Assembly (NCBI RefSeq): GCF_019279795.1
Contig: NC_056743.1
Span: forward strand, 1,782,759,466-1,782,823,465
Reading direction: 5' to 3'
Origin: Protopterus annectens
Lineage: Eukaryota > Chordata > Ceratodontiformes > Protopteridae
DNA length: 64,000 nt
Shown here: one piece after another, positions 46,101-58,111 of the stretch
How positions within the stretch are numbered: position 1 is the stretch's first letter
Layout of the letters: the number at the start of each line of letters is the position of its first letter
Program-made: the position numbers and the translations under genes
The notes under the pieces: generated by a model
The model's input: only the letters and a program-made list of their open reading frames with translations
What the model was told of the DNA's origin: nothing
Databases searched by the model: none

Positions 46101-46865
46101 ACTTGGAGGGGGTCCCAAAGGAGGAAGAAGAAGTGGAAGTTTGTAATAAACTCTTACTAATCAATTTATTTATCTGGTTGGATAGAGCCTGAGGACTGAA
46201 AGAAGCACAAACAATCCAATCCAAATTAAAGTGCTCTGGTCCCAGGCAGTGTATGGAATTCTTGTGGGCATCAGAACCTTGTGCCCAGAAGAAGTGCTTT
46301 TCTTAAATCCAGGTTTGTCAGACATGTCCATAAACAAGCACAATAATGATTGTACATCAGCAAAAAGTACACTGTATACCCACACAGGGAGAAAGAATGG
46401 TAGAAAGTTAAGCAAAAACATTAATTAATACTCTATACAAAAGATAGTTATCCAGAGAAGAAAAAAAAAATTTTTTTTAATTTAACAGTTAAAGATAGCA
46501 AAGAGCAAAGAGATGAAGGCCCTGAGAAGAAGACTAGAAGGAAAAAAGTCCTAACATCAGCAAAATACACTAATAACAGAGAAGGGAGGAAGACAAAACT
46601 AACTGTAATATAACCAGGATTCACAATTTGTAGAAACACAGTAGAAAAAAAGATGCAATAATAAGATTCTCATGCTTGAGATTCACTACTGCAATCTTCT
46701 TGCAATGGTGGCAAATGAGATCTGAGGAGTTGGGGGTGGAGTAGCGCACTATGGGTAGAGGGAGGAGCTCGAGATTTAGATACTCTAAGTCTTGTGAATG
46801 TTGCCAAAATGTATCCGAGCATCAGATTCATAACCCAATCAGTGAAGAAGAATGAAAAGGGCAAC

Positions 46866-49800
46866 ATCAGATCCAAAGTTATAGATTATCTGAGAAGTGA
46901 AGGATTTAGCCTAGAAAAACCAGTTCTGGTAATATCACAGCATGATGAAGCAATGTGTCCCCAAGTTAAGGAGAAACAGGTAGAATGGGAAGTGCCTAAT
47001 CAGTTGCCACATGAAGATACTGTGCAACATTCATAGGTTCATAGGTTCATAGCTTCAGAAGGAAACTAGTACAAAAGTTCAGTTGAAGTTGCACAGTATG
47101 CGAAGGAGCAGGTGATGGTGGCGACTGTAATGCAGTCCATGTTGTGGAGTGATAAGCCAGTGAGTTCCCATTTGAAAGAACAACAAATGAAACAGGATGC
47201 ACATGAAGAAAATATGTCACAAGACGATGTTCTGGAACTTTCTGTAGAATGCCAGTAGGAAACTGTGAATAAAGAACGTGTCCTCAGTTTAGAAGAAAAA
47301 GATCTAAGGGAAGAATTGCTTGATTTAACCAAGATGGTTAGACATATTAAGACTGATGAAAGAAAAGGATTACAGAAAGTCATTAAGACCCAGAATGCCT
47401 CATAAAACAAATGAACACAGTAATGAAGGCTGTTAACAGAAATCAATGTGCTATAACAGAAGCAAATAGGATACAATACTGTGCAGCTAAATTAATAACA
47501 GATAAAGTCTTGCAGCATAAATACAGGGCAGTAAGGGAAAGGAAAAGAAGAAATGAAATACCATCATGGAAGTATTGAAAAGAGAAAAATATAAAGCAGT
47601 TAAGAGAAGTGTCACTGTTAGAAGAGTATAGAAGAGAGAACAGATTGACAAAAATACTTAGAATGATAGGCATGATTAAAGCAACATGCAGCATTAGAAT
47701 AGACCATGATCTAATGTGCACTATTCAAATAATAAACTAAAGATATAAGCACAGACAGAAAAACTTAGAAGATATACAGATAAATATAAAGGAAAAGTAT
47801 AACATAAGCAATTCACTCATGACCTAAAAAAGATGCACAGAGGATTGGAAAACAAAGCAAAAGGAATAGAATCACCACCAGAAAAGAAGTAGTAGGCATA
47901 TTTTGGACAAATATCATAGAAGAACCTGTGGAACACAAGAAAGATGCTGAAATGATAGAATAAGTAAAAGAAACAGTAAGAAGTTCAAATGTACAAGATA
48001 TAAAATGGGATGAAGTACTGGCCAGAGAAACTGAAACAAAAAAAAGCTCCTAAATGGAAAACCCCACACCCAGATTCAGCACTTAACTTCTGGCTAAAAA
48101 TGTAAACATCTTTACATGAAAATGTATTCCTGAGTAAGAAGTATTTATATCTGCACCCTGAACAAACACTGATCAACTTGGTTAGTAACAGGAAAAATTA
48201 TACTCATCCTTAATCTGCAAGCTATCCTAAAAACTATAGACCAATAACTTGTCTTCCAATGATGTATAAAGTAAAATATGGAACTGATGATTACAGAATT
48301 TGTAGTCATTTAGAAGAAATCTCAACCGTGGAAAGAGAATAAAAGTATGCAAAAGAAAATCAGATGAAACAAAGGATAATTTGCTATTAAATAATGTCAT
48401 AATGGAGAACTGTAAAAAGGGGAATAATCCAAGTATGGCATGGATAGATTACAAATAAAGCACTTGACAGCATCCCACATTCATGGATAAAGGAGTGCTT
48501 ACAGATGTATAAGATGCACCATACATTGATCAATTACATTACAGTGACCATGAAACAGTGGCAAACCACTTTGCAGCTAACATAAGAGAAAAGATAAAGT
48601 ATTATCCCAAGAGTAAACATTGAAAGGGGGATATTCTAAGGTGACTCTTTCTCACCACTGCATCTTGCCCTTGACCTTTTAAGCTGTCCACTTAACAGAT
48701 TAGGTCATGATTACAATTTGTTTCCCAGACAACAGCAAAGTGTAAATACTTCTTACCTTTTGTAGATGATTTATGCATAGTTTCTCAAATGAGGAGCTAA
48801 AAGCACAGCTGGAAGTGGTCAAAAATGTTCTCAGATGATGTAAGAATGTCACTTTGTCATGATAAATGTGCAACAGCAACATTTAAAGCAGTAAAGCTGC
48901 AGAACCAAAAAAAATATCAGTCTGGGACAGGAGTGTGATATAAAGGAATTTGAGCAGGAAGGAGTATATACATATTTGGTAATTGATGAAGGATCAACGA
49001 TAAAACATGAACAAATGTGAACAAAACTCAGTAAGGAATATTTTAGAAGACTAAAATTAATACGGAAAACATCCCTGACATCTGGAAACAAAGTCCAAGC
49101 TATAAAGCAGTTTGCTCTTCCTGTTTTAATTTATAGTTTTGGAGTGACTGACTGGTCCCAAAAGGATAGCTGGACAGGAAAACAAGAAAAATGCTTTATG
49201 CTTATGAGATGATATATAAAAATAATTATATATCAAGATTATATATTCCTCATTCTGAAGGAGGTATGGGCCTTCTCAAAATTTATTACCTGTATAGATC
49301 TGCAATCTCAGGACTGCATACATTCCTGCTGACCTCTCCATTTCCAAACATAGTTAAACTTCTGAAACTTGAAGAGAACAAATCTAAGATGGCTTCCCTG
49401 CTTAGTTTAGCAGAAGCATAGTGATGTCAAGCTGGAATGGAAACCAATCCAGTAGACAAAAATCAGGCAGCAACTGAATGTGCCAAAATCAAAAGAAAGA
49501 ATATAAGGGGAATGACCAGATGAAAATGCAAGAAATGTGGAAAAGACATAAATATAGTTGCAAGTACAGAAAACTGGAACAACCTCATGTAAATCAGGAT
49601 CTGATGCAAGAATGGTTAAGTCAAAGTCAAGTCAAAGTCAATGTGAACTATATTGCCATTCAGAAATCACACAAGTGCAAAAAGTAAATGAAATGCTGTA
49701 TCTCCATACTCAATGTGCAGACAACATATAGACTATTTTCACAGACATTTACAAAAATAATTTAAAGGTGAAGTTAAACCAAAAGTTAAAAGGTTTATAT

Positions 49801-50440
49801 TAGGGGCCCATGATAGTGGACTACATATACATTCATTTACAAAGTCCATTGAACATGTGTGAGAAACAGACAAATGCAGAAACAGTCAAACATCTTGTTG
49901 TTGTGTGTGACTCACTAATGGCAGAGGGCCTATATAATGAAAGGCATAATAATGCATCAGCAGTTGTGCAAACATTGCAACCTTGAAGTAAGTGAGAAGC
50001 ATTGGAAACATGAACCAGAAATCATTATAGAGAATGATGAAGTTTATATCATATGGGATCACCCATTACCAACAGTTCAAAAAAATAGATGTGAGAAAAG
50101 CAGATATAGTAGGCCATGAAAAGAAGGCAAAAGTAGCATTTAGCATTGAAATTGCTACACTCAATCATTAAAGCGTCTTATGTACAGAGAGATACAAAGT
50201 CATAAAGTATCAAGATTTGCAGGCAGAATCGAGGGCAGTATGGAAGAATGAACAGGGACAGTTCCAAGTATGAGCAATGGCTCTCATCAAAATGATTTTT
50301 CAGTCTTATATGGATAAGTTACAAATACAGGTGACTGTGCATGAATTGAAGGAGTCACTTCTGGGCACATTGTGGGTGCTGCCACCAGCACTTTTGGCTA
50401 ACATCAAACATTAAAACAATACTGATTTCACAAACTTTAA
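46866..50440 (+). pseudogene. R2/R4-like LINE: N-terminus, RT and restriction-like endonuclease
   Basis: It continues the LINE after the DIRS insert. In order: DYLRSEGFSLEKPVLVISQ and VEWEV (46890-47005), a long charged region, PKNYRPITCLP (48231), AWIDYK and ALDSIPHSWIKECL (motif A, about 48438), RGIF and GDSF (motif B, about 48625), FVDDLCIVS (motif C, about 48757), CATATFKAVKLQ, SRLYIPHSEGGMGLL (thumb region, about 49230), KSKMASLLSLAE, then a Cys/His region (VVVCDSLMAEG) and EKHWKHEPEIIIENDEVYII with WDHPLP (50000-50070), the start of the restriction-like endonuclease. Stops are frequent. Such elements insert by target-primed reverse transcription and often prefer specific sites. Confidence 0.75.
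47031..47057 (-). repeat. CR1 tail stub
   Basis: About three reversed copies of the 8-bp CR1 tail (ttcataggttcatagg) inside the RLE LINE. It looks like an extremely truncated CR1 insertion. Confidence 0.6.
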
Positions 50441-51064
50441 TCATACTTTGACTTAGAAATGGAGTCCATTCCCTCCATGGTATTCAAAATCCAAAAGACT
50501 CATAGAAGTTAAACTAACAGAAAAACTCACTAAGTTCACAGCTTCTAGTTGGTTGCAACACATATTGAATCAGATTACCCTGATAAATAACCAACCATGA
50601 AATTATTCCATGGTGACTGATTTGGCAAGTGTGAACAAAGGACATGGGAGTTCCTCATGACTGCAAGAGACTGAAAACCAATATTTCTGGGTAGTAAATG
50701 GAGAAAGTTTGCCCATATTCCAGAACTTATTTTGCAGACAGGATTGTCATACTGTGAGATTCTATATCTTAGTCATAACCCCCCCACCAACACGTCTTCA
50801 AATAATGATCTGAGACCTGCAGATTTCAAGATGGCTGTAAGTAATTAGGCATATAAATATAAAAGGAGTAAAAGGTTTTCACAAAGTTGCAGTACAGATA
50901 AGTCACCTGTCTGGTAGTGTCCTGGAAAGTTGCTTAGTTTGTCTGTCCTTAAGGCCAGCCATGACTATAAGAGTACAACAATTTTCTTTATTAAATACAG
51001 CTCATATCCAGTAGCTGGTACCACATAAAACAAAAGCAAAACCTGATGTGACTTGCAGTATTCA
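50441..51064. other. No gene recognised; left flank of the Gypsy element
   Basis: Probably the 3' UTR or flank of the RLE LINE. No frame or terminal repeat is seen. Confidence 0.4.
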
Positions 51065-51068
51065 CAGT

Positions 51069-51415
51069 TATGATGTTATGAGGTAGTGTCATCTGTCTCA
51101 AGGAGAGTAGAACACTGCATATGTAACATATGCCAGCATAGCTAACTAGAGTTTGTAAAGAATTTTATGTTACTTGACTATCACACTAATTTGTACAGAT
51201 GTTTGAGTTAAAAAATATATTTGTAAAGTTACTTGTGTTAAAAGTTAAAACTGCATCAACAGTAGGTCCTGATGGACAGAAAGAATGTATGCATGTATAT
51301 TAGGTTATATTGTTGTAAATGGTCAAATGTGTATGTTTATCGGAGAACCCTGGAAGGGTGCAAAGCTTGAAATTCTGTTATAGCTTTCAGATGCTGCCTC
51401 TGATCTTAGCAAAGC

Positions 51416-51461
<46 letters not shown>

Positions 51462-52417
51462 GGACCAGAGTCAGATGGCCAGAGGTGATGTCATCCTCTG
51501 ACCACCATGTGGTTTCTTTGAACTCTTGCAGCAGCACTTTGGAACCTGACAGGAAAGTTTTTTGATAGGATATATATCTCATACATCCAAACAGACAAAG
51601 ACAGACATCATCTGGCTTTTGTTGTGGTAAGACACTCAGCACAAATCAGCTTGCCTTACTTTAGTAAGTAGTCAGGGAACAGTAGTTATTTAGTTAGTCA
51701 GGGGCATTTAGTGAGAATAGTTTAGTATTGTTATATGCATCTGTGAGAAATGATGCAACTGTATTATTTTTTGTATCTCTGTGGTTGAAACTCTGTTGTT
51801 TATTATATTCAGTATTATTTATCATTAAATATTTTAATACCTTTCATTGTGGTTGGTCCTTTAGAGAGTACTTTTAACATATTGAGAGTACTTATGCTTG
51901 TTTTAGTAACACCATGGCCATTCCTGAAAGCCTTGCTGCTTTGGTCACACCTTAACATTTGTATTATTATTAATTTTACAGAGTATAATTGGGAATCCCT
52001 TGTAAAAGAATTAGAGTAGCTGACTGGTGGCAGCATGACTACCTCAGAGTCTAGACAGAAAGGGGCAGACCTAGTAAATTTGTGCCAGATTTTCCCAGGT
52101 GAGTATGTGTGTGTGAAACTCAAATATCCAAGTGTATGTGTCAGCTACTGGGAACAGGGACGCAGAGCTCTAAAATGGTCAGTGTGGAGTCTTGTGTGGG
52201 CCTGGGGAGAGAGAGAGAGAGAGAGAGAGAGAGTCCAGCCCCAGGTCTGGAACATGGTCCTTGTGTGGTCTTAAGGGAAATTGTGCTTGGTGCAGGGAGC
52301 TGCATAAGAAAATACTGTGTGAATCCATCTTTGCTCTAAGTGACCGTCCCTCACTGGAGTCAGTGGTGAGGATTGAGTCTCCCTGATTGGTGGCCCGGAG
52401 TAAGGGACCCATCACAT
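51069..52417 (+). repeat. Gypsy 5' LTR
   Basis: It pairs with 56539-58111 (minus its SINE) over the full 1.3 kb at roughly 90% identity. It starts tatgatgttatgaggtag and ends gggacccatcaca. The flanking 4-bp cagt (51065-51068) recurs after the 3' LTR (58113-58116), consistent with a short target duplication. It has gained a (TG)n tract at 51418-51459 and a (GA)n tract at 52205-52234 that the 3' LTR lacks. The 10% divergence implies an old insertion. Confidence 0.85.
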
Positions 52418-52450
52418 ATTGGTGGCAGCTGGGTGGGGTATAAATCGAAC
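52418..52450 (+). promoter_or_regulatory. Putative primer-binding site region
   Basis: Immediately after the LTR is attggtggcagctgggtgg, the usual position and general form of a Gypsy tRNA primer site. I cannot name the tRNA with confidence. Confidence 0.45.
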
Positions 52451-52587
52451 CTCAGTTGCTGGTGGGCACTTGTCACTGAAGGTGTGTGTACTATCAGCAG
52501 CCATAAAGTAAACATACAGAGTTTCATTTTTACAAGTGTTTTAATTATTTTTGTTAGTTTAGCTTAGTCAGGGAAAGAAGGCAAGGA

Positions 52588-53755
52588 TGTCAACAGAGGA
52601 TTATAGCAAGCTGATAAAAAAAGCAGTTGACCAAGGTGTGCAAAGCCAAAGGACTGCTGCATGCCAACCTGACTAAAGAGGAAGTGATTTCAGCCTTGGT
52701 CACAGCTGCAGCATGGACCAACAACCCAGAAGACAACCAATCTGGTGATGGGGATGTGTAGTCTTCAGAAACAGGATAGTTCACCTTTTCCTCAGAGGAC
52801 TTAAAAATCCATCTGAAGTTAAAGAGACTTGAACTGGAGGAAAAATGACTGGAGAAGCAGAGAGAATTAGAATAAGCAGAGAGACTGCAGCATTTGGAGG
52901 CTGAAGAAAAGGAGAAAGAGATGGAATTAGAATCAACAGAGAGACTGTAATTTTAGAGGCTGAAGAAAATGAGAAACAGCATCAACATGAGAAGGAGATG
53001 CTGACTCTTCACCAGGTCCATGGAGGTAATGGGGAGAGGAATAACCAAACCCCAGAAGCAATAAAGGTCAGTACATTTCTTCCACAGTTTACAGGGGTGA
53101 TCATTTTGACAGTTTTATTCATAAATTTGAAAGATTATGTAAACAGTATCATGTTGACCAAGGCCTTTGGGTATGGTTCCTGACCCCTTTACTCCATGGT
53201 AAAACTGTAACTGCTGTTTCTAAATTGTCTGATACTTAATGTTTAAATTATTATAAAGTAAAACAATGTTTATTTTAATGTTTTAAGTTAACACCTGAAG
53301 CTTACAGATAAAACTGTTGTGAACATAGATGCAAGGCAGATGAAAGCATATGTGATTATATTGCTGAGTTAAGCACTTATTTTTATTGGTGGGTGAGTGG
53401 GTGTCAGATCACCACTTTTGAAGGGCTGGCAAACTTTTTGGTGAGGGAACAAGCCCTTAGTACTTTGCCTAAGGACATGAGTATCTTTTTGGCAGACCAG
53501 GAGTGTAACTCTGCAGATGAGCTGTAAGGGGATCTCTACTTAGCAAGCAGGACATCACTGCACAAGAAGAAGATACCCAATGCTGCACATGAATATATGG
53601 GAACTCATAGTGGGCAGTCTGAATCACCCCAACAGAGTCTACCAGTAACAGGAGAAGCAACTAGTTCAAGTATATGGCCAGAATTAGTGGTTTGATGTTT
53701 TAAATGTAACCAGAGGGGCCTTGTAGTATACAAATATCCACTGAAACAAGCTGGG
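52588..53755 (+). pseudogene. Gypsy gag, decayed
   Basis: Begins near 52588 with MSTEDYSKLIKKAVDQG. A Glu/Arg-rich coiled-coil region follows (52800-52990; LEEK, RELE, ERLQHLEAEEKEKEMELE), then capsid-like blocks: FPQFTG, LTPEAY, DYIAELSTYFYWWV, ITTFEGLANFLVREQ and LSTLPKDMSIFLADQ. The end, CFKCNQRG, is a half zinc knuckle lacking the downstream H and C. Stops and shifts are frequent. Confidence 0.75.
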
Positions 53756-53764
53756 GAAGAAAAG

Positions 53765-54451
53765 GTGAGGAAGCCAGCAAATGGGAATAACAGCATGACA
53801 ATAGTAAGTTGTCTAGAGATAACAAGGGTGCCAAACTATCACAGAAGTTTGTGTCCTATCTTAGTGGATGGAAGACAGGCCACTGTTAAGAAAGACACAG
53901 CCTCTGACATAACCATTGTGAAGCCTGCAGTGGTTAAAGAGGAGCAGTACTTGCTTGTGCAGTCCACAACAGTCAGAGCTTTAGGAGGGGCTCCAGTTTA
54001 AATACCTTTGGCCAGGGTTCACTTTGACTGGGAGGGTGAAAAAGCAAGCAAGCAGGTAGGTGTGTCTGAAGATATCTCTGCAGATGTATTGATAGGAAGT
54101 GATTTTGATAATGCAATACCCTGTGTGCATGCAATTACATGCAGTCAGGCTTGGAGACAGGCATGTGGGTCAGGTAGCCTAGGGGAGACCCAGATAGCCT
54201 CCACACATAAAGTTGGGGCTGGTGAGGTGGCTATTTCAGGGAGGGAGCTACCCTGTAGCAAGGAGCCTGAAGGTGAGACACAGATGCTGGTAGGCACTGA
54301 TCTTCTAATGGACAGGGTGACTGCAAGAGCAGAGATGAGTGGTAGCACCAAGGATGACAGTAAGGCACCACTGTCAGAAGAGACCAGGCTTCTGGTAGAA
54401 AAGGAGCTGGGAAGGATGACAAAGGTAGAATTGAGACAATCTCAGCTTTGA
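53765..54451 (+). pseudogene. Gypsy protease-like region
   Basis: The frame 53765-54001 contains CPILVDGRQATVKKDTASDI, where the aspartic protease box DTGAD is expected; the changed Gly/Ala makes activity doubtful. The frame 54008-54451 follows after a stop (ADVLIGSDF corresponds to the second protease strand) and leads to a Glu/Ser-rich spacer. There are no RT blocks between this and the integrase. Confidence 0.7.
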
Positions 54452-55695
54452 GACCATACTTTACAAAGCTTGAGGAAGGTAGTTAAGAAGGCACCTGATT
54501 CTCAAGGAAAAGGGGAGTCTGCATACTGAAACAAAGGGTTACTGTATAGAGAGTGGACCCCTGAGGGAGGGCTAAAGGGTGAGGTAATACAGCAGTTGAT
54601 AGTGCCCACAGCCTACCATCTGGCACTTCTAGCATTAGCCTATGACATTACTTTTCCATGTCATATGAGCATAAAGCATACCAAGAGATGTATTCTGCAG
54701 AACTTTTATTGGCCTTGGATTCCAAGGGGTATAACAGGGTACTGCAGGACCTGTGAGCAGTGCCAAAAGGTGGGCAAGGCAGGAGACAAGGTCAAGGCTC
54801 CTTTGATGACTTTGCCTGTAACTGAGAAGACATTTTAAAGGGTAGCTATGGATATTGTGGGGCTTCTGAATACCTCAAGTTCCATGTGGAGGAAGTATGT
54901 CCTGGTGGTAGTAGATTATACTACTAGATTCCCTGAGGTGGTGGCTGTGTTCTCTATCAAGACAGAGAAGGTGGCAAATGCTTTGTTAGAGATTTTCAGC
55001 AGGGTAGGTTTCCCAAGAGGAATACTGACTGACAGAGGTGCCAATTTCATGACAGACCTGCTGGCTTGTCTGTGGAAGTGCTGTGAGGTGAAGCACCTAA
55101 AGACCACAACCAGACTAATGTTCTTGTAGAGAGGTTAAACTCTACACTAAAGACCATGCTACAGGCATTTGCAGACCAGTTTAAGAGATAGTGGGAAAAA
55201 TATCTGCCCTATCTGCTATTTGCAGAATGAGAGATACCCCAGAAATCCACAGGATTTTCACCCTTTGAGTTGCTTTATGGGCATAGGATGAGGGTGCCTT
55301 TAGATTTGATTCATGTTGAGTGGGAGAATGAGTGTGAATCCCAGAAGAAGTCTGTTGTGGCATATGTTCTAAATCTCAGGACAAGGCTTAGGAAGCTCAT
55401 GGACTTGGCCCAGTAGAACCTGGCAGAAGCCCAACAGCAGAAAAATGTCTGGTATGACAGAAATGCTCAGGCCAGAGAATATGCTGTGGAACAGCAAGTT
55501 ATGGTGCTCATTCCTGTCAGACACACTAAGCTGCTCAATCCTGTCAGACACACTAAGCTGCAGGCAGCTTGGGAGGGTCCCCTTTAAGGAGTAAGGAAGG
55601 TCAGTGATGGTAATTACATGGTAAACCTGCTAGGCAACAGGCAGGGACACACATTGTACCATGTTAACATGCTGAAGCCTTACTATGTCAGGGAG
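54452..55695 (+). pseudogene. Gypsy integrase, upstream of RT
   Basis: Pre-integrase region with GLLYREWTP, then a degenerate HHCC finger (CHMSIKHTKR, FYWPW, CRTCEQCQK). The catalytic core follows: AMDIVG (first Asp, 54848), VVVDYTTRFPEVVA, ILTDRGANF (second Asp, about 55024), then, after a short deletion that shifts frame near 55110, VERLN (Glu). The C-terminal part has PYLLFAE, GFSPFELLYGHRMRVPLDL, KNVWYDRNAQ and LYHVNMLKPYYVRE. It is followed directly by RT thumb sequence. In most Ty3/Gypsy elements integrase is the last domain, so this order resembles the Gmr1-like group. Confidence 0.8.
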
Positions 55696-56445
55696 GTCCT
55701 GGGCAGACTGCAAAGGACAGGGTTGACCATTAAGCTCAGTAAGTGTCAGGTAGGTATGGCAGAGGTCTCCTACTTGGAACATAGAATGGAGAGTGGTAAG
55801 ATCAGACCAGAGCCTATCAAAGTGGAAGCTATTTGGGCATGGCCTGCCCCTTTTACTAAAAGGCAGGTGAGGGTATTCTTGGGGACAGCAATGTAGTATA
55901 TAAAGTTAATTCCCAATTATGATACAATAGCTGTTCCCCTCACAGACCTAATAAGGAAAAACAGGCCAGATAAGGTAGTGAGGACCCCTGCCTGTGAACA
56001 GCATTCCAAAAGCTTAAAGGGGATTTGGGAAGACCCACTGTGTTAGCCAGTCCAGATTACAGCAAAGAATTTGTAGTGCAGGTATATGCTTCAAACCTTG
56101 TGGTGGGAGATGTACTCAGCCAGGTTTCCTCAGAGGGAGAAGAGCACCCAATTGTATATCTCAGCTGTAGACTCCAACCCAGGAAGGAATGTTATGCAGC
56201 TGTAGAAAAACAATGCACAGCCATAGTATGGAAACTGTAGAAACTTCAGCCCTATCTGTATGTAAGGAAATTCACTGTGGTTACAGACCACAATCCCTTA
56301 ACATGTCTGCACTGAGCCCGCCAGCTAGCAAAATGCCAAGTTATTAAGGTGGAGGCTAGGCTTGCTGGCATATGACATGACAGTTCAGCACCGTAATGGA
56401 GTCAGCAATGCCAATGCAGATGGGCTGTCAAGACAAGGTATAGGT
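55696..56445 (+). pseudogene. Gypsy RT thumb and RNase H (RT catalytic core missing)
   Basis: Starts abruptly in the RT thumb: VLGRLQRTGLTIKLSKCQ, VSYLEHRMESGKIRPEPIK and FTKRQVRVFLGTAM. RNase H follows, with VVQVYASN in place of the catalytic Asp block, VLSQV, HPIVYLSCRLQPRKECYAAV (Glu block), DHNPLT-like sequence and NANADGLSRQ. The fingers and palm (with the catalytic Asp pair) are absent between the integrase end and the thumb, so about 0.6 kb has been deleted. The frame ends about 100 bp before the 3' LTR, with no other gene after RNase H. Confidence 0.8.
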
Positions 56446-56525
56446 TAATGTGTTCCTAGACAAGCTTATTTCTGTCAAGCAACATTTTTCCAGGGTCACT
56501 TGGAAAACTATCTTGAGTTTTCAAA

Positions 56526-56538
56526 TGGAAGGGGGAGG
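56526..56538 (+). promoter_or_regulatory. Polypurine tract
   Basis: ggaagggggagg immediately precedes the 3' LTR start, as expected for plus-strand priming. Confidence 0.85.
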
Positions 56539-58111
56539 TGTGATATTATGAGGTAGTGCCATTTGTGCCAGAGAGAGCAGGGCAGTGCATGTGTAATATA
56601 TGCAAGAATAGCTAACTGGAGTTTAGTAATGAATTTTATATTGTGGACAGTGCAGTGGTGCAGTGGTAGCATTGTCGCCTTACAGCAAGAGGTTATCTGG
56701 TTCGATCCCCAACTGGGATGCCTTCTGTGTGGAGTCAACATGTTCTCCCTCCATTCATGTGGGTTTCCACTGCTTGCTCCAGTTTTCTCCCAAATCACAA
56801 AGACATGCACCTGAAGTGTTTCTCCCTGGGGCTCTTCTGAAAATTGGCTACGTTCCAAATTGGACTTTCCCAATAAACAAATTTTAAATAAATAAATACT
56901 ATTTGACTATCACACTGATTTGTACAGATGTTTGAGTTACAAGTATGTTTGAAAAGTTACTTGTGTTAAAAATGCATCAACAGTAGGTCCTGCTGGACAA
57001 AAAGAATGTATGCATGTAGATTTGGTTGTATTGTTGTAACTGATCAAATGTGTGTGTTTATCAGAGAACTCTGGAAGGGTGAAAAGGTTGAAATTATATT
57101 AAAGCTTTCAGATGCTGCCACAGATCTTTGCAAAGGTATATGCATCTATTGGACCAGAGTCAGGTGACCAGAGGTGATGTCATCCTCTAACCAGCATCTT
57201 GTTTCTTTGGATCTCTCACAGAAGTAGTTTGGAACCTGACAGGAAAGATTTCTGACAGGATATATATTTCACACATCCACACAGACAAAGACAGATATCA
57301 AATGGCTTTTGCTGTGGTAAGACACTCAGCATACATCAGCTTGCCTTGCTTTAGTAAGTGGTCAGGGAACAGTAGGTCTTTAGTTAGTCTGGGACATTTA
57401 GTGAGAATAGTTTCGTATTATTTTCTGCATCCGTGAAAGATTATCCATCTGTATTATATTTTATATCTGTGTGGTTGAAACTCTGTTGTTTATTGTATTC
57501 AGTATTCTCCTGGTTTCTGTTTTAATATTTATCATTAAATATTTTAATACCTTTCATTGTGGCTGGTCCTTTAGAGAATATTTTTAACATCTTGAAAGTA
57601 CTTATGCTTGCTTTAGTGACACTGTGGCCAATCCTAAAAGCCTTGCTGCTTTGGTCACACCTTACCATTTGTATTAGTATTAATTTTACACAGTATAATT
57701 GGGTATCCAGTGTAAAAGCCTTAGGGTAGCTGACTGGTGGCAGCATGACTACCTCATAGTCTGGGCAGCAAGGGGCACAGATAGTACATTTTTGCCAACA
57801 TTTATCAGGTGTGTATGTGCATGTGAGACTCAAATTTCCAAGTGTGTGTGTCAACTACTGGGAACAGGGACACAGAGCTCCAAAGTGTTCAGTGTGGCAT
57901 TTTGTGTGGGCCTGGAGACAGTAAGAGAGTCCAGCTCCAGGTCTGGAGTGTGCTCCCTGTGTGCTCCTAAGTGAAATTATGCTTGGTGCAGGAAGCTGCG
58001 TCTGAAAATACTGTTTGAATCCACCTTTGTTCTTAGTGACCATCCCTCACCAGAGTCAGTGGTGGAAACTGAGTCTCCTTTATTGCTGTCCACAAGTAGG
58101 GACCCATCACA
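56539..58111 (+). repeat. Gypsy 3' LTR (interrupted by a SINE)
   Basis: Starts tgtgatattatgaggtag and ends gggacccatcaca. It is collinear with the 5' LTR except for a V-SINE at about 56643-56897. Without the SINE the length is about 1.32 kb. Confidence 0.85.
56643..56897 (+). mobile_element. V-SINE with L2-like tail
   Basis: tRNA-like head (gtgcagtggtagc, B-box ggttcgatccc), V core (ccttctgtgtggag, caacatgttctccct, caaagacatgcac) and a tail ending aataaacaaattttaaataa, an L2-like 3' end with an AAAT repeat. Comparison with the 5' LTR shows the insertion point between gaattttat and tttgactatcac. It is the best-preserved V core in the window. Confidence 0.85.

Larger units (their letters stand above)
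43205..46865 (-). mobile_element. DIRS-type tyrosine-recombinase retrotransposon
   Basis: The two ends are inverted repeats of about 200 bp: 43205-43420 against the reverse complement of 46680-46865 (landmarks: taagtcttgtgaatgt, ggagctc(a/g)agatttgg, gtggagttgggg). LINE sequence flanks both sides. Between them, on the minus strand, are a gag-like region, an RNase H and a tyrosine recombinase. A further inverted pair (43205-43260 against 43560-43480) forms a foldback at the 3' side. DIRS elements use a recombinase and leave no target duplication, in line with none being seen here. The RT domain is missing. Confidence 0.85.

Noticed and set aside
56643..56720. tRNA gene suggested by A- and B-box-like sequence
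   Set aside because: It is the head of a V-SINE; no cloverleaf with anticodon arm can be drawn.
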